Shown here in pieces: positions 1 to 10,300 of a stretch of 26,179 nt of DNA. The notes beneath the pieces were generated by a model. It ran no database searches. It had not been told where the DNA came from and was given only the letters and a program-made list of their open reading frames with translations. The DNA comes from Apostichopus leukothele. Its lineage: Eukaryota; Echinodermata; Holothuroidea; Aspidochirotida; Stichopodidae. The stretch covers positions 1 through 26,179 of the forward strand of contig JAAAKB020296963.1 in NCBI GenBank assembly GCA_010014835.2. The letters are read 5' to 3'. Each line of letters begins with the position of its first letter. Positions within the stretch are counted from its first letter, which is position 1. The position numbers and the translations under genes are program-made.

Positions 1-220
1 CACACAGTAATAGTAGCTGCAGGAACCTTCTTTCAATTCAACCAGGCTCCCCTTATCCACACTCCCTCCAACACACAGTAATAATAGCTGCAGGAACCTT
101 CTTTCAATTCAACCAGGCTCCCCTTATCCACACTCCCTCCAACACACAGTAATAGTAGCTGCAGGAACCTTCTTTCAATTCAACCAGGCTCCCCTTATCC
201 ACACTCCCTCCAACACACAA
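1..220. repeat. 71-bp tandem repeat, three copies
   Basis: Three nearly identical 71-bp units begin at 1, 72 and 143, each opening with CACACAGTAATA and ending in CCCTCCAA. A stub of a fourth unit stops at about 220. The copies differ by only one base or so, which suggests recent expansion. The array lies in the TAF6 intron just downstream of its fifth coding exon on the minus strand and probably continues left of the window. I see no coding potential in it. Confidence 0.95.
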
Positions 221-257
221 AAACCAATCATTGAATGGAAGTAGAGTTAAGTCTTAC

Positions 258-439
258 CACTGACAGTTCGTGGGAGAGAATATCCTTGGCCTTTCTCATT
301 TCCTTTGTCACATCTTTAGCTTTATTCAGTAGAGTCAGCACCCTATCTTTCTCTCCTTCCTTATCATTTTTGTTATTGATAACAGGTTTTTGATGAGTGG
401 TTGCTTTTGTAGATTCTACTTTCTGTTTTTCTTGATCGA
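258..439 (-). CDS. TAF6 exon 5, charged linker up to HELSV
   Basis: The exon starts TC GAT CAA after CCTTGTAG and ends at a GTAAGAC donor in phase 0. It encodes [18 protein letters not shown], a low-conservation lysine/glutamate linker, and closes with [12 protein letters not shown]. In known TAF6 proteins HELSVEQQLYY leads into the HEAT domain, so the next exon is off the left edge. Confidence 0.9.
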
Positions 440-3400
440 CTACAAGGAAAAGAATAAACTAAGTAAATACATCAAAAAAGTTGGTCACAGATATGATGTC
501 ATATGTGAGATCATAAGGATCTGCTTTCAAATTGAATGAAAGACAAAACACAATCATCATTTGGCAAAACAGGTCTAGCCACTGCCCAAAGACTATTGTC
601 CTGAATGAAGGCAATTCATTCTATATCTTGCCCTTGTTCATTGCTGGGAATAAATTGGAAAAATCAAAATCAACAAACTTGAACAAATACTAGACATTAT
701 TATCTGTCAAATCAATTGGACGGTATCATTTTGTACCAACTAGTTCAGACTTGTTTCTTGATGTAAGGGAAGGGTGATGGAAGGGTGGGTGAGGGAAGGG
801 TGGGTGGGTGAGGAAAGGGAGGAAATGGAAGAAGGGAAAGGGTGAGCAAAGGGGAGTAGGGGGAAGGAGCACATCTATAAATCAGCTGCAACTTTGCTTA
901 TTCATTGTATTATATAAAACATTTTGTGGAAGAAAGTTTTAACTTACCAGGAGGAGGATTCTCTGGTATCGCAGGCTGGACACCTTCCACACAAAGCCAA
1001 TGAGCTGTGAAGTTGGCAAATAAAAGATGTATACAGGAGAAACTATTATAAGTATTTTTATAGCAGCTTTTACGATTTGATCAAAAATTTATACCAAACC
1101 TACTGAGTACCTTATAAGTAAGTAGTTTAATTAATTCTAGGAAATTAGTAATGATTAACTATTGAGTGACAGTGTGTTACTAAAACATTCTATGATTTGA
1201 TTTAGAAGTTACAACTTTAGGTTGAATAAAATAAACTGCCAATAAAGCAGATTTACCTTTCAGTGAGACATCTAGAGGTACTTTCGGAAGTGGACTGGAA
1301 ATCATCTCTGACAAGTCAAACTCTTTCTCCTCAACAAAATGGAGTTCCCTCCCTCCTCCACTCGTAAAACGAAAAGGAATTTTGTCCGGCACTGTTAACC
1401 CATAAAGAGGCTAAAAGATAAATAACCGTGGCAGATTTTTAGCATGCAAACTTTTACAAACTTTTAGAACACTATGAAGATGCTTCTGTGCCAAAGCAAT
1501 GGGTTCTGAATTCTCAGAACAAACCCTTATTTTGGTAAATTCAAATCAATCAATGTTGGTTGCTGTCCATCCTCTTGTTTACAGATAAGGAACAAATCCA
1601 ATTAAGTACAGCAAGATGAATGAGTCTCAAACTACTTGTAAGTTCACTGTGTGCTGCTGCAGCTAGGGTTAGCCTTACTTCTCTTATAAGCCACCATTAA
1701 TTATTATGGGTACAACACTGTACATATAGGTGCAGTATTTCTTACTTCTCTTATAAGCCACCATTAATTATTATGGGTATGACACTGTACATATAGGTGC
1801 AGTATTTCTTACTTCTCTTATAAGCCACCATTAATAATTATGGGTACAACACTGTACATATAGGTGCAGTATTTCTTACTTCTCTTTCAGTATAAGCCTT
1901 CATTAATTATTACGGGTATGACACTATACATATATATGTAATGTTTCAGATATAAATATACTGCAATGACTAAGAAAGTTCTTCTGGAAGAGGCTCTTCA
2001 ATAAACATTTTGATGGCTCTCTGGATTATTCTTTCAAGTTTAAGTCAAGAACTACTGAATATAACACCTGGACAGGATATTAATGCTGTCAACTTCTTTC
2101 AATTCTTTGAATGTTTTTTTTTAAGGAACAACAAGGGAAGTCACTCTACTAAGTGCCAGCTATTAATTTGTATCAAGTTTGTAAATGTCCATTCTTTTTG
2201 GTACAAGATGTTGAATGTACTCCTTTACCATTAATACAAGTTTGTAACTGCTTTTAAAACTTATTGTTCTTCTTTAATTTTGGAATGGTTTAGACATTCT
2301 ATTTTCCAAAGGTTAAAACCTACAGAATATCCATGGCTGTAGCAATGGTCAGAATCTATCAAAATCTCATCCTAAAATCTTCTGTATGAACCTTCAATGT
2401 TTACATTTCATGAACAAACCTCAATGTTTTGGTCTTGCAGAGAACTATCAAAATCGGAGGTGGACAGTTTTCTCCTCTTGGCCTTCCTCATAAACTTGAC
2501 GGCTTCCTGAAATGAATAGATATGGGGAACTTTGTGTGAAGAGATTGCAAGAGAGTATGGTATAACAACATTTTTCCTCCGAGACTGGGAATAACTTATC
2601 CAATATCATAATATATTTACCACAAATGGCCAAATTGCTATACAAGTACGCCATGTATAATCAGAGTTTTTCACACAGTGCAATACTGTAGTATTTTATA
2701 AGCCTAGACAAATATCAGAAGTTTCAAAACAGACACACAAACTTTATACAATAAATTATTCCCAGCTAGAGTTTCAAAGATTCACAAGAAAGGATTGTGT
2801 GTACGTCACCTGTTGGGAAATAGCTTTCAAACCTCTCAAATAATAGTATGCATACTAGGAGGATTCTAAGGGGAGCCCCCCTCCCCCCACCCCACCCCTC
2901 CCACTTCCCTCTTTGAAGTAAACTTTGGATTTTACAGAAAGATGCATACTAAGTGGTGGCATCTTGAAAGCTTTATAAAACAGGTCTGTGTGTGAAATTT
3001 CCCCAAAAAGTAATATATAATATTGCTACATTTATGTAAGAATTTGTTGTAAATATGTAGACGACATTAATACAAAGCTTTTCTTATAGCATGCTTTTGA
3101 AACGGTCATGTACAGTGATTAGTACATGTGTACTTTTTTCAGTTTGCTTTATATATTTTAAAAACAGTGATGTTTTTTACTTCACAAAGACCATTAGATA
3201 TTATGACAATTCAATTTGCTGGCTGAACTGTATATTTTTGTTGCAGAGATGAACAATCCTCATGGAATCAGGAGGTACCGTATGGTAACCTGAACCTCAC
3301 CTGAACCAACATCTTGAGTCTGAATGTGGCATCTTCTGCCAGTGCATACGAGGCTTCATCTGGGAGAGTAGGTAACCCAACAGTCTCTCCGATTACTTTC

Positions 3401-3453
3401 ATAGACTCATGAGACAAGATACTTGCTTTCCTTTCCTTTTGTGGGTCAGCCAT
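258..3453 (-). CDS. TAF6, transcription initiation factor TFIID subunit 6 (N-terminal part)
   Basis: TAF6 pairs with TAF9 through a histone fold inside TFIID, and in SAGA-type coactivators, in the nucleus. Five exons join in phase (3453-3301, 2506-2420, 1410-1257, 1004-948, 439-258) to give exactly 211 codons without a stop. Residues 1-80 form the histone fold, including [15 protein letters not shown] and [10 protein letters not shown]. Then come the family signatures [34 protein letters not shown] and PAIPENPPP, a variable lysine-rich linker, and ILSHELSV, which in other TAF6 proteins directly precedes the HEAT-repeat domain. That domain must lie beyond base 1. The match to PLYG and SGGGREL favours TAF6 over the paralogue TAF6L. 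The gene points away from the plus-strand gene that starts near 7250. Nothing in the readable part looks broken. Confidence 0.95.
763..870 (+). other. G-rich purine tract with G-quadruplex potential (TAF6 intron)
   Basis: Repeated GGGTGGGT, GGGAAGGG and GGGTGAGG blocks run across about 100 bases between TAF6 exons 4 and 5. There are many runs of three or more G with short loops, enough for several G-quadruplexes. The G strand is the template strand of TAF6, so the RNA would be C-rich here. Confidence 0.7.
948..1004 (-). CDS. TAF6 exon 4, HWLCVEG...PAIPENPPP
   Basis: A 57-bp microexon completes the split alanine codon from exon 3 and encodes [18 protein letters not shown], a near-invariant TAF6 motif. 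The acceptor is TTCACAG and the donor GTAAGTT. It ends one base into a codon, which the next exon completes. Confidence 0.94.
1257..1410 (-). CDS. TAF6 exon 3, conserved post-histone-fold block
   Basis: The exon opens with CCT CTT TAT GGG TTA (PLYGL) directly after a TTTTAG acceptor and ends one base into a codon at GTAAATC. It encodes [19 protein letters not shown] and [14 protein letters not shown], the best conserved part of TAF6 after the histone fold. A TTAACAG 19 bases inside the exon also looks like an acceptor, but using it would lose PLYGL and the phase. Confidence 0.94.
1674..1944. repeat. 67-bp tandem repeat, four copies
   Basis: Units start with CTTACTTCTC at 1674, 1741, 1808 and 1875, an exact 67-bp period. 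The first three are almost identical; the fourth is diverged and has a small insertion. The array lies in the TAF6 intron between exons 2 and 3. No open frame runs through it. Confidence 0.95.
2420..2506 (-). CDS. TAF6 exon 2, end of histone fold
   Basis: This 29-codon exon, [20 protein letters not shown] then SSLQDQNIE, is flanked by a TTTCAG acceptor and a GTTTGT donor and is phase 0 on both sides. It matches the histone-fold segment KFM..GKRQKLTTSDIDYAL..KNVE of vertebrate TAF6 in position and pattern. The donor is weaker than those of neighbouring exons. Confidence 0.93.
2872..2913 (-). other. G-tract on the minus strand (TAF6 intron)
   Basis: The plus strand reads as an almost pure C run broken by single T and A bases, so the TAF6 sense strand carries five or more G runs of three to six bases separated by single bases. 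This is a dense G-quadruplex pattern, and here the G strand is the transcript. Confidence 0.7.
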
Positions 3454-3471
3454 TGAGTTGTTTGCAAGTTT
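3301..3471 (-). CDS. TAF6 first coding exon (start codon at 3453)
   Basis: A TTTTGCAG acceptor ends at 3472, so an untranslated exon should lie upstream at higher coordinates. The exon carries 18 bases of 5' UTR and then ATG at 3453-3451 in the favourable context CTCAATGG. It encodes [20 protein letters not shown] and the first helices of the histone fold, ending LKMLVQ in phase 0 at a GTGAGG donor. An upstream in-frame TTG codon at 3477 lies within the intron and is not a start. Confidence 0.92.
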
Positions 3472-3949
3472 CTGCAAAATAATCTCAAATTACAAACATT
3501 AACACAATTTATTAAATTGCAATTTATTGCAGCGAGCCAAAATGGCCAACTCTTGATCTAAAATCTTAGTAGCCAACAACTGCAAGGACACATCACATAT
3601 TCTTTTATTGCTTTACAATTTATGATGATTACAGTAATTGCTTCAAATAAAAATGTTTGATTAGCACATAAAGTGTACTGTACTGTACATAAACATTTAT
3701 ATGCAACAGCTCACGCATTTAGTAATTAACTTATAAATATCTGATCATTGCATTCATCTCAATTATTAAATTATTAGTCATCAGATTATGGAAAGTATGA
3801 CTGTGAGAATATTTTTGTAACATACAAACAGTATGAAACAACAGCTTAGAAATAAAGCTGTATTGTGCAACAGATAAGGCATATGTTTACTGTACATCAA
3901 TAAAGGAACAAACAGATGTGATCAGGCTTTATAAGTTAGACAGTCGGGT

Positions 3950-4570
3950 GTGTTGGTATTATAGGCAACAACAGATACCAATATACCAGCTGACGAATAC
4001 CTGGTATTACCAGGTATACCAGACATTTCGCAGAACTGCTACTTCCAGCGCTAACTGTACTATCAAACACTAGCATGAACCGTATGGACACTTAGACTAA
4101 CCTAGCCTACAAATGTATGGGCAGTTTTATGATGATGACTTTCCCATTTATATATTTTTCTTTTGCAGCAACTTATTTGAACATTTGATTAAAAAGAAAA
4201 TAAAGCATGAAAAATCAGTGTTGTTTACGTGTCTTTCATTTCAATGCAAAGGTACAGTTCAGTTCATTCCACTACGAGGCCCAGTCTAACGACAAACAGT
4301 ACAGTAGCATACTGTATAATCGGTACGGGAATTACTGTACCAGGTTAGTATTTGAATAGTATAATGCGTAGAATCAGTATAATAACAGACTTGTATAAAT
4401 ATACGTAATGCGCAGAATCGGTATAATAACAGGTATGAAGATATGTAATGGCCAAAATCAGTATAATAACAGGTATGAATGCAGAGAACAGGAATGAAGA
4501 TTTAACCCCGACGTCCTCCATTTTCCTACCGACTTGTACGGAAATGGCATAAACTTGTACGTTTCCTAAA
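3950..4570. promoter_or_regulatory. CpG-richer stretch upstream of TAF6, possible promoter area
   Basis: CpG dinucleotides are much commoner here (for example around 4080-4090, 4270-4330 and 4500-4560) than in the flanking AT-rich DNA. The stretch lies 0.5 to 1.1 kb upstream of the first TAF6 coding exon, where an untranslated first exon and its promoter are expected. No convincing TATA box or initiator could be assigned, so this is placement by composition and context only. Confidence 0.3.
4362..4490. repeat. About 40-bp tandem repeat, three diverged copies
   Basis: The block TAATGCGTAGAATCAGTATA followed by ATAACAG recurs at about 4362, 4406 and 4446 with point changes and small gaps. It sits just left of the 26-bp minisatellite and may share its history. 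Confidence 0.75.
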
Positions 4571-4983
4571 GGGGGTCCTTTTCCTTATTGTGAATGATAC
4601 CGAACCTTTTTGGCTAGGCCTATTATGAATATGGGACCCTTCGCTCCATTATGAATATCGGACCTTTCTTCCTATTATGAATGATGAACCTTTTTGTCTA
4701 TTATGGATTACGAACCCTTTGTTCAATTATGAATATCGAACCCTTTGTCCCATTATGAATAACGAACCTTTTTGTCCATTATGGATATCGAACTGTTTTG
4801 CCCATTATGAATATCGAACCTTTGTTTCCATTATGAATACCGGACCTTATGAATTATGATCCCTTTTTATTATGAATAACGAACCTTTATTTCTATTATG
4901 AATAGCGAACCTTTTTATCGAAAAAATGCCCGTTATGACCCTTATGAAAAGTGGACCTTATGAATATCGGGCAGACCCCCTAG
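4566..4983. repeat. 26-bp minisatellite (about 13 units) between short inverted repeats
   Basis: From about 4594 to 4960 the unit ATTATGAATATCGAACCTTT plus TTGTCC (26 bp) recurs about 13 times with moderate divergence and two irregular units near 4855-4880. The array is bounded on the left by CTAAAGGGGGTC (4566) and on the right by GACCCCCTAG (ending 4983), which are imperfect inverted copies of each other. An open frame of 60 codons across part of it is only the repeat being read through; it has no protein-like features. A small non-autonomous DNA element with an expanded core is possible. Confidence 0.8.
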
Positions 4984-5658
4984 TTGCACCATATGGATAT
5001 TCCCCCGTGGGACACATAGATGCAGGTGCATTGTAGTGCCCCATGAGGAATTGTGTATACTTAGGTGTGACAAGTTACCAATGACCAGGGGTTAAGTTGT
5101 AATGTTGTGTGAGGGGGCCTAATTGGTCTCATACAGAACTGCAAACCTTTAACTTTAAGGTATGATTGTTGGATTTATCACCATTAAAGAGTAATTTCAA
5201 TTGTGAAAGCTTAAAGGATCCTAAGTAAGTTACAGTGAATCAATGAAACAGAATGTTTGATGTGTTGTCTATGTATGCTATCTTAAATTATTGGAAACTA
5301 ATTAATATCCAAATTAAATGAATACACTGCGGTATGTGTGTAAGCAGTCATTTGATGTTTGGCACAGATGACTTACTGTACATTACAGTGCTTCATCAAG
5401 AATTAAGTTACAAAAACCTTGGTTGTTACTCACTTATGCTTCATTACATCGTAGTTGAAGTATAGGGTCTTCAATTTGAGTTATGTTAATAAACTTTAAA
5501 CCTGACTCTTACCAAAAAAGTAAAAAAGAAAGAAAAAACAATGCCTTCATCCACTTCTCATATTTCATAATGAAATACAATGCCCCTACTAAATTCAAAT
5601 TTTCAAGTTTGAGGTTTTGGGTGACTTTATTCTTGCACACAGCAATAACATGAGAGAA
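4984..5658. other. Intergenic, nothing recognised
   Basis: AT-rich sequence without long open frames, RNA genes or clear repeats. Around 5505-5540 there is a short A-rich run. The only structure is a mild G/C patch at 5000-5120. Confidence 0.5.
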
Positions 5659-5873
5659 AATGGACTAGCTCATTTTTGTTAGGGGTAGTGTTCAAATTTA
5701 ATGTGTGAAACTATAAAGTGAGCTTTAGTTGTCATTAGAATAAAGGTGATATTTACAAGATGTTTTTGCATTTATTCTTTCTTAATATGGACTAGTTCAT
5801 TTCTGTTAGGGGTAGTATTCAATATAAAGGTGATATTTACAATATGCTTTGGCATTTAATCTTTTTTAATATA
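5659..5873. repeat. Partial tandem duplication, about 127-bp unit
   Basis: The block AATGGACTAGCTCATTTTTG then TTAGGGGTAGT at 5659 recurs at 5786. Both copies end in AAAGGTGATATTTACAA and GCATTTA. The second copy lacks roughly 55 bases of the middle. It is unequal and moderately diverged, so older than the 71-bp and 67-bp arrays. Confidence 0.8.
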
Positions 5874-6201
5874 GTACTGATTATACTAGACGACAATCTT
5901 ATTTTAAATCCATGTAAGATTTCTGTATATACTGCACAAACAAGAAATGATGCCTACAGCATTACGCCTAGTATAGAATGTTAATGTTTGTGAATATCTA
6001 ATTCTAGACTCACAAAGAAGCAGTGTGTTTATTTTACATTACTATATGGTATAAACCAAATAGACTTTGGAGTCAAAACTAAACTCATTAGCATATCTTT
6101 CTATGGCTAAGGAAATATAACAAGGTTATGACTGGAAATAACCAGGAATTTTTTGACAGCGTACTGCGGTAACCCTTAATGCATGGCTGATGACCAGATC
6201 C

Positions 6202-6239
6202 GTTGATGATGTCATGAAAAGTTGATGATGTCATGAAAA
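6202..6239. repeat. Perfect 19-bp direct repeat containing TGATGTCAT
   Basis: GTTGATGATGTCATGAAAA occurs twice head to tail without a mismatch. Each copy holds TGATGTCA, which resembles an ATF/CREB-type site, about 1 kb before the first recognised exon of the plus-strand gene. A regulatory role is only a possibility. Confidence 0.6.
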
Positions 6240-6600
6240 CAGATATAACAGGGAAATAAGGGATTGTAGTGGATACATTTTGTATTCAACTCAAATCTGC
6301 ATAAGGTTCCTGTGAATTAGTCAGAATGAATTGAATACTGCTGGGAAAGCTACATAGACAATATGAGAAATACGGTTTATCCATGTCTGAGAGACCAATG
6401 AGAGACCAAATTAGAGACCAATGTGCTGTTTCTATTCTCATTAACATTCTCCAAAGAATGACCAATATGTACACTGTAGGAGAGATGTGTAGCTTTTGTG
6501 AATAGAATACCAACTTTGGCCTAGTAAAACTCCTCTTCGGGTTGATCATAGGCCTCCTGCTACTTTTGTTTTATATCAATATTTTCCAAGGGATGGATAT

Positions 6601-6764
6601 GTGATACCTACTTATCATTTTACCTAGTTGAGGGTATTTAGTTACAATGCAATCTGAATTTGATGTAAACAACGAGTCTTCTGCTGGACGATCTTCAAAG
6701 CTGATTTTGGTCATCTGAACAGAAATTTGGTTGTCTCAGAGGACTACCATTAAAAAGTGACCCT
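6601..6764. repeat. Dispersed repeat, copy 1 (partner at 15132-15296)
   Basis: A 39-bp core running from TTGAGGGTATTTAGTTACAA to TTTGATGT is identical to bases near 15160-15198. The flanks on both sides, GTGATACC to the left and CCATTAAA to the right, align over about 165 bp with substitutions. Two copies in 26 kb imply an interspersed family, but no target duplication, tail or protein identifies its class. Confidence 0.75.
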
Positions 6765-7249
6765 GTTACAGACTCTTTATCTATTGCTTAATAACATACT
6801 GAATTGAAAGGATAAAATTTGCAAATTGGAGAATGGTCTCAAGACAGTGGTTGTTCAATATTGACAATTATTTGTATAGTTCTGAGGATATAGAAGGATG
6901 ACAGTTTTTTCATTTAAAAGGGATAGTCTCATTAAAGCTCATTTTAGTGCTTACAAATAATAGAATACCATAGTTGAATCTTGCTATCACTGATAGTGGT
7001 ATAAGAAAGTATCATGTGACTCTTTCATAATCACACAGAATGTGAAGTATTCAGCCAACCATTTCATCAATATCCTAATGAATTGGTGCTTATTACATTC
7101 TAGCTAGTATAGTCACCTCTGCTCCCTTACCTGTCATTATAACTCCATTGTGGACAAGGTCAGGTTATTGTAATCAATTGTTGTTTACTGTTATGAGATA
7201 GTACCATTAATGAATCCATTCTCTTTCTTTGATGTTCTCTTTGTGACAG
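6765..7249. other. Upstream flank or intron of the plus-strand gene, no exon found
   Basis: AT-rich sequence with no coding exon that fits the phase needed at 7250. In-frame ATG at 7210 opens MNPFSFFDVLFV into the first exon, but the stretch 7226-7249 is a good polypyrimidine tract ending in GACAG, so it reads better as intron. Confidence 0.5.
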
Positions 7250-7378
7250 AGCTTAGTCAGAAGCAACTAGTTAGGAGTGATGGACTGGCTCTGTTGGTTC
7301 AGATATTGCTTCAGAATCAAGATGATAATGAAATGAGGAAGACCATTTCATCAGTTTTGGAGTCTTGTCTTCGGTGGG
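7250..7378 (+). CDS. TERB1-like exon A, tail of an ARM-like repeat
   Basis: The acceptor TTTGTGACAG and donor G|GTGAGT are both strong. The exon enters after one base of a codon and leaves after one base. It encodes LSQKQLVRSDGLALLVQILL, then QNQDDNEMRKTISSVLESCLRW, the spacing of the last helices of an ARM repeat (short helix, glycine, leucine-rich helix). The phase shows that at least one more exon should lie upstream unless the ATG at 7210 is the true start. Confidence 0.75.
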
Positions 7379-10300
7379 GTGAGTCATTATTGCACTGTAA
7401 CTTGAAGTTGAGACTTAACAACTGAAGAGCATTAAATATCTTTCGTTATTGTTAGAAAAATGAAACGAAAATAAGTTGTCAACCAGGTTAAATGATACAT
7501 AGATCTATAGGATTCCTGATCATAGGAGGTTGGGGAACCATTATTGTCAATGGCACGAGATGGAATTTATAATTGCAGCCCACAATACTTCATCTAGGAT
7601 GTCCAATTACATATAATGCAATTTCAACAGATTGATCTGATTAGGCTTAATTGTTCCACAAATGATTCTCAAAATCACATTGCAAACAGATAGTTGACTC
7701 ATAAAATTTCCATTCTTTTGACATATTTCATAATTATTTCTACAAAATAATTCTCAGTCATGTTTTTTCTACATATCTTGAAACAGTAGTCTCTAATGCT
7801 TTCAGTGAACTCTGTCATGTAGTCTTGAATCTCATTTCAGCTTATTGCTTTGTTTTCAACAGTAACTGCTCTTGGGGCGGAAGACATGCTTTACTCAAAC
7901 ACCCCAGCATTGGATAGTACGGTGAACCAAGCCGTCTTTGTCAAGCCCACTGTATTTGATCATCCATTGAAACAGTTCCAAGAAATACTTGGAGCAAGTG
8001 AAAACTCACTATTAAGAGTAAATCCAAAAACTCAACAACCTCACGAAAGATTGGGAAGAGAGGGACTTAATTCAGATGAGTTGAACACTTGGAATCACTC
8101 TCTGCAATCAGAGAAGCTCAGCTGTCTAGATCAGAATATTAGAGACACAAATCCCCTCACAAGGCTTCTGCATCTTGTGTCTAATCGGACTGATGAGAGG
8201 ATCAAGAGAGTTGAAGCAGAAGTTTGCTCCCTTCCTTTGAATGACATTGAACCTACTGATGATACATCTGATGTAAGTTTCATCTAAATATTGCAGTATT
8301 CACAATTATCACAATGTTTATTGCAGCGATTGCTGAAATCGTATTGAGTGTGGAAGGGTGAGGGTTGGGGTGGACAGGGGTTAGTGGGTGTGAATGGGAG
8401 CACAAAGGGTCTTTCAATTTATTGGCTTCAACCACCATCAAAGTCTTCATTTTGATTAGAAATGATGTGTAAAACTGATGGCCTCAACATATATCGCTTT
8501 TGTTTCCATTTGTGTTACATCTTTTCTCAGATCCTGCATATGTGATAATAATGAGTGGAGAGTCTGTGTGGTAGCAATTTTATGACTTTTGTAGTTAGTA
8601 ATTTTCATTAATTCATACTTTAGAAACCCTTGAATCTGATTGGCTTGTCATCAGCTGACCGTGCATTAACCAGGGATAATGTACAGCAAACTTACGGCCG
8701 GATGAATATCAGTTGCAAAAAAGAGCATCTCTGCAAGCTTAATCCCAACTAGCGGCTTAAGCTCAACTAAGCTAAATCAAAGCAAATGAATCAGATCAAG
8801 TATAGTATGGCAGCAAGTCCCTCAGTATCATCACCCCTTGGCAAGATGATGACCAACACTTCTGAGCAAGCTAGCTTTCAGCATGAAGTATACTAACCAT
8901 AGCATACAAGCAACAAAGAAAACCTCATTTAGCAATGCTGGCTTCCAATCCAGTGCTAATGTTGTTAATATTAACTGTAATGCTGTTAAGTGGCCATCAA
9001 AACAAATAGGCATTTGTATCAGAAGTTATTGGACACTTCAAATCAGCAAAAAGAAGCAATGTTCAAATGTCCTGAGAGCATCGATCCAAGCAATCAATCC
9101 AACAATAGACAGTTATAAGTACACCAAAATTGACTAGCCTATGTCAGAACACCATCGTTGATATTAACTCTTACATAACATCTAACGATAGGCCTAACCG
9201 TTAGGCAAATGGCATGATTGGGAATACCATAGCAAATGTATCCAAAAAATACATGTTTCAAGGAGCACTCAATGTAAATGGAATACAACAGCAAATGTAT
9301 TCAAGAAATACATGTTTCAAGGAGCAGTAAATGTAAATTGAATACAACAGCAAATGTATTCGAGAAATACATGTTTCAAGGAGCAGTAAATGGAAATGGA
9401 AAACAACAGCAAATTTATTCAAGAAATATATGTTTCAAGGAGCAGTAAATGTAAATTTGTAAATTGAATACAACAGCAATGTATCCATGAAATACATGTT
9501 TCAAGGATCAGTAAATGTCATATTCCAAAAGAAAGTAAACATTGCAAGTCCTGGTTCATCCATATTTCCTTCTGATCAAATACCTTCCATAGCATAACGT
9601 AGTGTTGTTCAATGTACTACAGTACATAGCCTATTATTGTCATTCTTGTTATTTTTTTGATCCATTTACATTGTTTCGAGACCTTACACTATAATAACAG
9701 TTAAGAACTAGGGGGAACAGTTTCGAGACAATTGTTGGTTATTTTTCTTTTAACGTTTTATTAAATTGTAACATCCTGAGATAAAAAATTGATGTTTATT
9801 TAGCGTTTGTAGGAATGAAAGGGATTATAATGCTATTGTTGGATGCACAAGGACATAGGCCTCTTGTATCACTCGATGCTTCCATTATACTCCCATTTGT
9901 GCATTATCCTGTGATAAACGCACAGTAGACCATTGATTAACCCCTTATTGTCTCTTGTATTACAATAGCACCTCTATAATAGTGTGATGGTTGTATCTTA
10001 TACTCATTCTCTTCATTTCAAGCCCCGGCCATCAAAGCTGATAAGCATTTATACAGTGATAGTGTCCATGTTTCTATCTGTTCACCTACAGTACTTACAG
10101 CAGCTACAAATTATTATAAGTTACGTGGGGCTGTTTATACATCTAGCTGTTCGCTCTTTCATTTATATGACTCATGATACTAACTGTCTCTTTTCATCAG
10201 AAGTAGAAATTTTATATCACCTAAATTGAGTATTCCCAGAAATGTAAACTTTGGTAGACATTTGAACTAAATAGAGGTCATTGCTGTGTGGCTTTCCATT

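Noticed and set aside
4677-4859. 60-codon open frame
   Set aside because: It is only the 26-bp minisatellite read through; the peptide is a shifting repeat with no independent support.
6335-6520. Plus-strand frame with CAVSILINILQRM, resembling an ARM helix
   Set aside because: It contains a small GAGACCAA repeat, has no convincing acceptor, and its possible donor (phase 0) does not fit exon A, so it was not taken as a missing ARM exon.
7210-7249. ATG at 7210 as the gene start
   Set aside because: The bases encode FSFFDVLFV because they form a polypyrimidine tract ending in GACAG; a splice acceptor explains them better. Kept as an alternative in the gene entry.
8883-9137. 84-codon plus-strand frame in the B-C intron
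   Set aside because: No motif, and no acceptor or donor of the right phase. Overlapped by a frame on the other strand.
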